Source: Entamoeba histolytica HM-1:IMSS (lineage: Eukaryota > Evosea > Mastigamoebida > Endamoebidae). Taken from it: 64,000 nt of DNA. Location of the stretch: assembly GCF_000208925.1 (NCBI RefSeq), contig NW_001914897.1, positions 1 through 64,000 of the forward strand. Direction: 5' to 3'. The translations under genes and the position numbers were made by a program. The notes under the pieces are model-generated. The model saw only the letters and a program-made list of their open reading frames with translations, had not been told where the DNA came from and did no database searches. Below are positions 56,621 to 64,000 of this stretch, piece by piece; the first letter of the stretch is position 1; every line of letters starts with the position of its first letter.

Positions 56621-57575
56621 AATTAATAAATCAATAAAATAAAAGAATAATTGATATTAACAAAAAATGAGTGAATGATTTAGTTTATATATAAAAATTA
56701 CATTATATTTAAAGAAAAAGATTAAAATAAAGTACTTGTTAACATTTAATTTTCATAATAAAGAATGAAGAAACTATAATTTCACAACAAACAAATCAGG
56801 TATATTGAAATAATTTCATTAGATGAATTATAAATGAAATGCAAAAATAACAAAAAAACAGAATATACCAGTGAAGTTATAAATATTATTATATCAAAAC
56901 ATACCATTTGTCTTACAAGAAATATTATAAAATGTAAATGATAGAATATAATCTATATTTGAAATTAGTGAGAATGCATAAGAATAATATTAAAATAATT
57001 CCAAAATAATAATTATATTCATAAAAAATATTATATGAATTTGAGCTTTTATACTTATCTAATTACTCCTTTTTGATATTAATTAAATTTTTATATTAAT
57101 ATAAAAATAATTTTGAATAATTTGATGAATAGTTTTAAATTAATACTAAACTAACGTCATTCAAATTAAACCTCTTTTTGGATTAATACAATTATTTATC
57201 TTCTAAAGAATAACAAAGTAAATATAAAAAATAAATTAAGTTTAATTACATAAATTCAAATAACTCTTTTATCAATTACTTCAGATAATAAATAACATTT
57301 GTTTTGATTATCAAAATATTAATTTATTAATTTATAACTTTTTTATTTTTATCATTGGAATTAAACAAATCAAAAACCAACCTTCATTATATAATAGGAT
57401 TATCAATTTCTACAAATCAAAAAATTTATATTAGAGAAGAAATAAATAGAAAAAAGAAACTAATTTCCAAAATTAATTTGTATTTAAAAAATAACACAAA
57501 AAAATTTCGTTTTTAGATTTTTTCTTTTCATTAAAATTTAAAAAAGATCTAATAAAATCGTATTATCAAGTTATC
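56621..57575. other. AT-rich intergenic region
   Basis: About 0.95 kb between the LINE 5' end and the DCN1-like gene. It begins with the right copy of the LINE target duplication. Nothing else is supported. Confidence 0.6.
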
Positions 57576-58427
57576 ATGGGATCTGCACAATCACATAGAA
57601 CAAAAAGAAACCAACGAAAGAATCAAAAAGAATGCACAAATAGTCCTGAAACAACTCCTCCACAATCTTCACCACATGAAAACTGGAAACAACCAATAAA
57701 TAAAACCAAAAAAAGTTTTACAACAACCCAATGTGTTTCTAAAACAGTAGAAACAAAACCAATAGTTCCAGTACAAGAAAAACCAACAGCTCAAATTCAA
57801 GAAAAACCAAAAACCAATCCTCAAAAAGAAGAAACTACCAAGATAACACAAGAAAAACAAAAAGAACAAATAAATACAATTCAAAATGACTTTAATTTGT
57901 ATCAAAAAGATGGAGAAATTCAACCAGAAGGATTAGCTCAAATGATTGAAGACCTTGGTATTAATGATGTTGGATCTATAAAGGCTTTATGGGTTGCATG
58001 GAAATTAGGAGCAAAGGATTATAAAATTAATGAGAACGGATTTAGAAAAGGTCTTGAATCAGTTCATGTTTCTTCATTAAAAGAATTTAAAAATTGTATT
58101 CCTGAAGACCCATTAAATGATAACTTAACTGGAAAACGACTATTTAATTATGCATTTGAATGTAATGTAGAATATCGTCAAAAATTAATGGAAAAAGAAG
58201 ATTCTATCTTATTACTTCATCAATTCTTTGGAGAAAATAATGAAATGGTAAATAAATTCATAACTTTTCTCTCACTTGATTCAACAAAACCATTAAATAG
58301 AGATGAATGGCAAAACTTATATGATTTTATAAAAACAATTCATTTAGACTTTTCTAACTATGATACAACATCAGACTCTGCATGGCCATTACTTTTTGAT
58401 AGTTTTGTGTCTTCATTTCAAAATTAA
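57576..58427 (+). CDS. DCN1-like neddylation co-factor with N-myristoylation signal
   Basis: A 283-residue protein. The N-terminus MGSAQSHRTKRNQ is a good N-myristoylation signal (Gly2, Ser6) followed by basic residues, which together give membrane attachment. Residues ~14-100 are disordered, Gln/Lys/Pro/Thr-rich. The C-terminal ~185 residues form the potentiating-neddylation (PONY) domain: NDFNLYQKDGEIQPEGLAQMIEDLGI, IKALWVAWKLGAK, then KRLFNYAFECNVEYRQKLME, FFGENNEMVNKFITFL, LNRDEWQNLYDFIKTI and SDSAWPLLFDSFV. This domain helps attach NEDD8 to cullins. The combination of myristoylation and PONY matches the DCUN1D3 branch. It would promote cullin-RING ligases, a family that could include the F-box/WD40 protein at 25797-28214. 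Confidence 0.9.
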   Translation: MGSAQSHRTKRNQRKNQKECTNSPETTPPQSSPHENWKQPINKTKKSFTTTQCVSKTVETKPIVPVQEKPTAQIQEKPKTNPQKEETTKITQEKQKEQINTIQNDFNLYQKDGEIQPEGLAQMIEDLGINDVGSIKALWVAWKLGAKDYKINENGFRKGLESVHVSSLKEFKNCIPEDPLNDNLTGKRLFNYAFECNVEYRQKLMEKEDSILLLHQFFGENNEMVNKFITFLSLDSTKPLNRDEWQNLYDFIKTIHLDFSNYDTTSDSAWPLLFDSFVSSFQN

Positions 58428-58562
58428 TGAATTTAATAGATAAATTAGTTAATAAAAAGAGAAAGAAACCATTTTATTATTTCAAAAAGAGGTTCTTTTT
58501 TTTGTTATACTTTTAAATTAAAGAAGAATAAAAAACAATGACATGATATATGTTAAAATTAA

Positions 58563-60447
58563 TTAATTTTTTAATTGAGTTTCAAATAATTCTTTTGCTA
58601 TAGAAGATACATCTTGTTCATCATCAGCCATTAACTGATAACAACAATCACAAACATTACTTATTTGAATAAAATTTGGATATTTTGAGGATATTAAAGA
58701 AATTGCATGACATAAATGAATTCTTACATTAGGAACTGGATCATCAACACATAATAAAAAGAATGGCATAAAGAAATTATCTAAAATTGCTAAACCTTCA
58801 TCCATAGATTTTACTTCTCCAAATATCCAACTAATAAATTCAATAATAATCTTTCTTCTATGATAATTTCTTTTAGATAAAACAATAAAATTATTTCTTA
58901 CTTTTTGTTTAAATTCATTAGATGATATCATATATACTTGTGCTGTAACTTCTGCTGCTTTAGATCGTGTAGCAGCCATTGGATCATTTAATAATTTAAA
59001 TAAATAAGTTTGAACATCAACTGATTCTCCAACTGATTGAACAACTCTACTAAAACTTGATGCTATTTGTAATCTTACTCTCCAAAATGGATTTTCCATA
59101 AAACTCATAAAAGATTTCATATATCTTTCTTTATATTCAGGATTAACAATTCCAATAACATCTGCTAATGAACTAATAGCAGCTAACTGAACTACTTTTT
59201 CATCTTTAAGTAATGAATCATATAATTCTAAAAAGAATGCCCTTGTATCTTCTGCTTTTACATAAGGCATAAATAATTGAAAACAAACTCCAACACTATA
59301 TCTTGCTCCTATAGCACCTGAATTAGCTAAATTTTTAACGATAGTAAATACAGTTTCTGATTTAGTTTCCATATAAAAATTAATAATTGAGACTAAACTT
59401 TTCCCAACTGATGTTGGAGCATCAGGAAATAAACGAACGGTATCAGATGATAAATTAACAAGAATTGGTAATATTTCTTTTGAATATTGATTAGCAAGTT
59501 TTTTTCCTATAATATGAAGAAAATGTGGCATTTGTTTTAAAGAAACAATTGCATTTGGTTTATTTGCATCTTGGACTAATGAAAAAAATGGTCGAATTAA
59601 ATTACTTTTACTATCAACAGCTATTTCTGCTATTGATGTAATACATTCTGATGCCTTTTTTCTTACTATAAAATCTTTGTCATTTGCACCACATACAATT
59701 GCAGGAACAATCATTCCATCAATATATTCTATTGGTAATTGTGTTGATAATAAAGAATATGTTTTAATTGTATTCTTACGTAATGAAAGATCTTTAGACA
59801 TTAAAAGGTCTGGTAATTTTGGTAATAATAATTGTATTTTTTCTTCTTCACTTAATCGTGGTAACATTGCATCAACTAATACTAATCCAAATACTTGATT
59901 TTGGCAATCACTATCATCCATTAATAATGCTTTTGAAACAGAATATACATACCCTCTAAAATCTGTTTCATTTAACATTGGAATAACTCGTTTTAAACAT
60001 TTTACTGTTGCTTTTTTAATTGCTTTTGGACTATTTACGACAAGTTCAGTTAATGGAGCAACAAGAAGCATTGCTTGAATTCGATATTCTTCAGTATCCT
60101 AAACAAATAAATAATAATTAATTATATTATTAAAATAATAAATTAACAAACTGATACATAAAGTTTTCTTATTACAGGTAATAAATTTTGAATTAAATAA
60201 ACAATTTGTGAATTTTCTGAATCTCCTAAACTGTCATGAAATAATGGTATAAGTTCTAATATTTCTTCAAATGATAATTTTGGTGTTAATTCTCCTAAAC
60301 TTTTATAAGCTGCTTTTCTATATTATTACATTTATCTCTTATTCTCTTTTTTTTTAATAATTCATTTCATATTTAAACAAACCGTTTAGGTCCTGTAGTT
60401 TTTATTGATTCAATAAATTCTTTAAATTCAATTTCAGTGTTGGTCAT
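58563..60447 (-). CDS. PP2A scaffold subunit A (PR65), three exons
   Basis: Exons 60383-60447, 60152-60317 and 58563-60098 give 588 residues, almost exactly the usual length of PR65 (589). Both introns (65 and 53 nt) start GTTTGT and end TAG. Splicing restores the N-terminus MTNTEIEFKEFIES... and the second HEAT repeat. The protein is a string of HEAT repeats: KKATVKCLKRVIPML, VRKKASECITSIAEIAVD, WRVRLQIASSFSRVVQSVGE, TRSKAAEVTAQVYMIS and VRIHLCHAISLISSKY. PR65 holds the PP2A catalytic subunit and a variable regulatory subunit. Without splicing the gene would lose its first 76 residues and start internally. The catalytic subunit at 6033-6995 could be a partner. Confidence 0.9.
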
Positions 60448-60640
60448 TTAATTATTAAGAACTTAATTTTCTCAATTTTTTGAAAAACTATCTTTTCAGT
60501 TTATTTTAATTAATTTTATTATTTTCTTTATTAATATTTTATTATTTGAAATAATATTTTATTAACTTTTTTTTTTATTTAATTTATTGATTCTTCTTTT
60601 GTATAATCAAACTCTCAATATTAAATTCTTATTTGACTCA

Positions 60641-62602
60641 ATGGAAATAGTATTAAATGTTCGTTATGAAAAAAATATTTCCAATTTTGTGAAAATTAAT
60701 AGTTCAAAATTTTTATTTTTATCAAAGTCAAAAATTAAAATTTCTAATATTCAAAATTATTGTGGAACGAATAAAATACTTGAAGAATATATTTGTTACT
60801 TTATTATTGATAAAAATTTAAATGAAAATGAAATTATATTAAATGATGAAATGATAATTTCATTAAGATTTCCTAAAAAAGTTAAAATTTCACTTTGTTT
60901 TATAAAAACAATTCCTGAAGCAATAAATATTATTGTAAAACCTTCTCCTCATCCTCTTATTAATTTAAAAAAACAAATTAAGTATTTTAATGATAATAAA
61001 AATTGGGAAAATTTTAATCATCGTTTTATAAAAATTGGAAATACATTATTATTAAAAAGTGATTCAATTGGTAATGAAAATAATTTATTATTATCTCCGT
61101 ATAAATGGTTTTCTTATTCCATTACTAGTATTAATAACCAAAAAATAACTTCTTGTTTTTTTGAAATTACATCAAAAACAAAATTTTATATTGAACCTTC
61201 TCCTTCTTTAATATTAACTTCAAAATTATCTCCTTTAACATTTATTTCATCAGAACAAAATTGTAAAGAAATCTACTCTTTTCTTTCAAATCTCTTAGTA
61301 AAATCAAATCAATTAAATCAAATGAAAGAATGTATTATATTAGGACCAAATGGAATTGGTAAAAGAACTTTAGTTCTTCAAATTGCTTCAACTCTTCAAT
61401 GTAATTTTATTAGAATTGGAATAGATGACTATTCAATATCTGATACATTAACATTAATAGAAGAATCAATAAAAGCTCTTCCTATTATTATTTTATTTGA
61501 TAATATTACAGACATTAATTATAATATAATCTATCAATATACTTCATCAATTCAATCATTTCTTGCAACTAAAATTAATACTCTTCCTCATTCACTCTTT
61601 AAAATGATTTGTGTATTTAATATTGATTCTATTTTTTCTCCATCGGATTCTTTTCCATTTCTCCGCTTAAAAAATTATCAAACATCTGATCTTTGTCGTA
61701 TTCAACAATATCTCCATTTACCAGAATCAATTATTCTTCCAAGAGGATTAACTTTTTTTGACTGTCTTTCTATTCAAAAGAGTTGGAATGCACTTCCTTT
61801 AAGTATTGAAGAAATTAATAAAATAGCAAAACAATTATCTCAACAACATACTACTTCAATAGAAATACCAACTGTAAGATGGTCTGATATTGGTGGTTGT
61901 AATGGAGCTAAAAAACAAATTAAAGAGGAAGTGTCAAAAATATTATCATCAAATGAAAGTCATGGAATTTTATTATATGGACCTCCTGGAACAGGAAAGA
62001 CTCTTCTTGCAAAAGCAGTAGCAACAGAATATAATATGTCATTTTTCAGTGTTAGAGGTGCAGAGTTACTTAGTAAATATGTTGGAGAAACAGAAAAAAA
62101 TATTAAAAATCTATTTCACACAGCAAGAGAAAATAGTCCATCTATTATCTTCTTTGATGAAATTGATGCAATTGCTTCTGAAAGAAAAGGAGGGAGTGTT
62201 TTTGATAGAGTTGTAAGTCAAATTTTAACTGAAATGCAAGGGGTTGGTGTTATTGGTGGAATTCTTGTTATTGGAGCTACAAATAGAATAGATAAAATAG
62301 ATAAATCACTTCTTGTTCCTGGTAGGTTTGATGTATCTGTTGAAGTTGGGTTGTCTTGTGGTGAAGAAAGAAAAGAAGTTATATTGGCTCAATTAAATTC
62401 TGTTCAACATGAAGATATAAATCTTGATCAATTTGTATCTTATTTACCAGAAAAAATAAGTGGGTCAGACATCTCTTTGATAATATCAAAAGCATATTCA
62501 CTTGCCCGTAAAGAGGTGATAAATCGCTATATTAAAGGAGAAGTTGTAACTACACGAGATATAAAAATTACAGCATTTCAATTATATTCATCTCTTAAAT
62601 AA
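60641..62602 (+). CDS. Divergent double AAA+ ATPase (Afg2/Spata5- or Pex6-like)
   Basis: A 653-residue protein from the ATG giving MEIVLNVRYEKN. It has a poorly conserved N-terminal domain (~1-215), then two AAA+ modules. The first (~240-400) has a Walker A, GPNGIGKR, but a weak Walker B (IIILFDN, without the usual Glu), so it is probably not catalytic. The second (~420-653) is canonical: GGCNGAKKQI, Walker A GPPGTGKT, Walker B IIFFDEIDAI, sensor 1 GATNR, and the two-Arg region ending PGRFD. A single active ring domain over an inactive one is seen in Pex6/Pex1 and other type II AAA proteins. FDRVVSQILTEMQG is close to both the Pex6 and Spata5 versions. Peroxisomes are reduced or absent in Entamoeba, so Afg2/Spata5-type is preferred. 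Confidence 0.78.
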   Translation: MEIVLNVRYEKNISNFVKINSSKFLFLSKSKIKISNIQNYCGTNKILEEYICYFIIDKNLNENEIILNDEMIISLRFPKKVKISLCFIKTIPEAINIIVKPSPHPLINLKKQIKYFNDNKNWENFNHRFIKIGNTLLLKSDSIGNENNLLLSPYKWFSYSITSINNQKITSCFFEITSKTKFYIEPSPSLILTSKLSPLTFISSEQNCKEIYSFLSNLLVKSNQLNQMKECIILGPNGIGKRTLVLQIASTLQCNFIRIGIDDYSISDTLTLIEESIKALPIIILFDNITDINYNIIYQYTSSIQSFLATKINTLPHSLFKMICVFNIDSIFSPSDSFPFLRLKNYQTSDLCRIQQYLHLPESIILPRGLTFFDCLSIQKSWNALPLSIEEINKIAKQLSQQHTTSIEIPTVRWSDIGGCNGAKKQIKEEVSKILSSNESHGILLYGPPGTGKTLLAKAVATEYNMSFFSVRGAELLSKYVGETEKNIKNLFHTARENSPSIIFFDEIDAIASERKGGSVFDRVVSQILTEMQGVGVIGGILVIGATNRIDKIDKSLLVPGRFDVSVEVGLSCGEERKEVILAQLNSVQHEDINLDQFVSYLPEKISGSDISLIISKAYSLARKEVINRYIKGEVVTTRDIKITAFQLYSSLK

Positions 62603-62757
62603 CACAAATTATTTAATTTTTTTTTGGTATTTATCTTTAATTCAAAATAATAAAAAAAACTTAAAACTATAAAAGAATTAAAAGTAAATTAATAAAAACT
62701 ATACTTTATCAAACCCGGAGAACTAAAAAAAATCGAGGTTTTTAGGGGTTGTTGGAG

Positions 62758-63450
62758 ATGAGTGCTAAAGTAGCCACCGCCGTTCAAAGAGAAGCTTGCA
62801 CAAAAACTGTTTGCCCATGCAAAGCAAGATGCCAAGCATTCAGAGCTGAAGTTATCAAAAGAACTATTCAAAACCATAAGGATATTGAAGCTGCTAAGAA
62901 AGCTGTCTATCTTGCAAAGAAGAAGGCAGAAATTAACGGTGATTTATATGCTGAAGCTGATCCAAAATTAATTGTTGCCATTAGAATTAGAGGTATTAAT
63001 GGAGTTTCACCAAAGATCAAGAAAATCCTTAAACTCCTTAGATTAAGACAAATTAACAACGCTGTTTTCATTAAGGCAAATGCTTCAACCATTAAGATGT
63101 TAAGACTTGTTGACCCATATGTTACTTATGGTTATCCAACTTTAGAAACTGTCCAAAAACTCATTTACAAACGTGGAGCCCTTAAAATTAATGGAAATAG
63201 AATGCCAATTACTTCCAACTGTATGATCAAGAAAACTCTTGGAGACAAAGACATTATTTGTGCTGATGATCTTATTCATGAAATTTACACTGTTGGAAAG
63301 CACTTTAAGGAAGTTAACAATAAACTCGCTCCATTCAAATTAAACGGTGCTAAAATTGCTGAAAAGAACAAGAAGATTCATTTTATTCTTGGAGGAGGAT
63401 TTGGAAATCGTGAATTACTCATTAACAAGCTCCTTGCCAAGATGATCTAA
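62758..63450 (+). CDS. RPL7: 60S ribosomal protein L7 (uL30)
   Basis: A 230-residue protein. The core matches L7/uL30: LIVAIRIRGINGVSPKIKKILKLLRLRQINNAVFIKAN, MLRLVDPYVTYGYP, and GDKDIICADDLIHEIYTVGKHF. The C-terminal FILGGGFGNRELLINKLL aligns with the GGDAGNREDQINRLI region. The N-terminus is more Cys- and Ala-rich than in other eukaryotes (CTKTVCPCKARCQAFRAEV). Codon use differs from most neighbours, with more AAG, CTT/CTC, ATC, GCC and AAC, as expected for a highly expressed gene. The upstream leader (~62712-62757) has CCCGGAGAAC, then A- and G-rich runs, unlike the plain GAACTTTAAA promoters, and may be a ribosomal-protein-type promoter. Confidence 0.95.
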   Translation: MSAKVATAVQREACTKTVCPCKARCQAFRAEVIKRTIQNHKDIEAAKKAVYLAKKKAEINGDLYAEADPKLIVAIRIRGINGVSPKIKKILKLLRLRQINNAVFIKANASTIKMLRLVDPYVTYGYPTLETVQKLIYKRGALKINGNRMPITSNCMIKKTLGDKDIICADDLIHEIYTVGKHFKEVNNKLAPFKLNGAKIAEKNKKIHFILGGGFGNRELLINKLLAKMI

Positions 63451-63565
63451 ATTGATTCGTTATGATTTTTTTTTGTTATATAAAACCAATTAAATACATA
63501 ACAAAAAAGGGTTTAATAAAAATTCAATAGGAGTTATTTTTAGATGGAATTAGGAACTTTATAGA

Positions 63566-63575
63566 GAACTTTAAA
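63566..63575 (+). promoter_or_regulatory. GAACTTTAAA core promoter motif
   Basis: GAACTTTAAA ends 8 nt before the Rab gene ATG, following an earlier GGAACTTTATA at 63553. The spacing is the shortest of the motifs listed, so transcripts would have almost no leader. Confidence 0.55.
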
Positions 63576-63583
63576 ACATCCAG

Positions 63584-64000
63584 ATGAGTCAGATTTGTAA
63601 AACTGTCATTATTGGAGATTCTGGAGTAGGTAAAACTTGTATCATTCAAAGATTTACAAAAGGAACTTTCAATGAAGAACAATCTGCAACAGTTGGAGCA
63701 TCATTTGTTGATTGTGAATTTAAATTACCTAATAATGAAAGTTATAAATTACGTATTTGGGATACTTGTGGACAAGAAAGTTTTCAAAGTATTATTCCTA
63801 TGTATTTTAGAAATGCGTCATGTATTATTCTTGTGTTTGATGTTAGTAATTTTCAATCATTTAAAGGTATTAAAAGTTGGTTATCTATTGCATTGTCAAG
63901 TGCACCAGAATCAACTCCTGTAGTTGTTCTTGGATCAAAAAGTGATTTACCTTCTGTTGTTCCTGAATCAACAATAAATGATTTTGTACGTCAAAGAAAT
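63584..64000 (+). CDS. Rab-family small GTPase, partial at window end
   Basis: The first 139 codons are in the window and the gene runs off the edge. MSQICKTVIIGDSGVGKTCII has the P-loop GDSGVGKT. The Thr of switch I is in ATVGASF. Switch II is WDTCGQESFQ where almost all Rabs have WDTAGQE, so the Ala before the catalytic Gln is Cys. The guanine-specificity motif reads GSKSDL where NKxD is normal: the Asn is Ser and the Asp is kept. The YFRNASCIILVFDVSN and FKGIKSWL blocks are clearly Rab-type. The two changes suggest altered nucleotide handling. The C-terminal prenylation motif is outside the window. Confidence 0.88.
   Translation, partial: MSQICKTVIIGDSGVGKTCIIQRFTKGTFNEEQSATVGASFVDCEFKLPNNESYKLRIWDTCGQESFQSIIPMYFRNASCIILVFDVSNFQSFKGIKSWLSIALSSAPESTPVVVLGSKSDLPSVVPESTINDFVRQRN

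Overview
The window is a piece of a nuclear chromosome from an Entamoeba species, most likely the E. histolytica / E. dispar / E. nuttalli group. Four things support this. The DNA is very AT-rich and the genes are short and closely packed. Introns are rare, 46-74 nt long, and start GTTTGT and end in TAG. A core promoter of the form GAACTTTAAA sits 9-26 nt upstream of many ATGs. The repeats include a LINE with a restriction-like endonuclease (CCHC finger plus PDX14D), as in EhLINEs. I see no rRNA, tRNA or CRISPR.

Layout. 1-7 kb: AT-rich DNA, a small ribbon-helix-helix-like protein, a 5'-truncated metallophosphoesterase, a PHD-finger protein, a 0.7-kb SINE-like insertion with a 21-bp target duplication, a small hypothetical gene and a PP2A/PP4-type phosphatase. 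7-24 kb: a second, shorter copy of the SINE-like element, an EH-domain protein, an alpha-solenoid protein, two DENN proteins, a membrane protein, a membrane-anchored papain-type protease, a Tic20/DUF4870-like protein, a divergent PTEN/exportin-7 pair, a 59-residue gene and a tetraspanin with a hidden intron. 24.7-25.1 kb: a retroelement 3' end beside an assembly gap that is bounded by a 46-bp inverted repeat. 25-35 kb: a START-like/F-box/WD40 protein, a PH-SH3 protein, an aquaporin-like protein with altered NPA boxes, alpha-tubulin and a TBC RabGAP. 35.6-37.4 kb: a 5'-truncated LINE. 37.5-50 kb: a DENN-LIM protein, an adenylation-carrier-reductase enzyme, a coiled-coil protein, an FHA protein spread over four exons, a DH-PH-FYVE-like RhoGEF, a BAR-SH3 protein and a Ulp1/SENP protease. 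51.3-56.6 kb: a decayed ORF next to a full-length but inactivated LINE. 57-64 kb: a DCN1-like protein, the PP2A A (PR65) subunit, a double AAA ATPase, ribosomal protein L7 and the start of a Rab GTPase.

Many of the genes belong to membrane traffic and the actin cortex: three DENN proteins, a TBC GAP, a Rab, EH, BAR-SH3, PH-SH3, DH-PH, PTEN and a tetraspanin. That fits a phagocytic amoeba. These genes are single units with their own promoters, not operons. Joining exons at GTTTGT...TAG introns restored six genes that look broken or fragmentary when read as plain ORFs: the tetraspanin, START-F-box-WD40, DENN-LIM, FHA, BAR-SH3 and PR65 genes.
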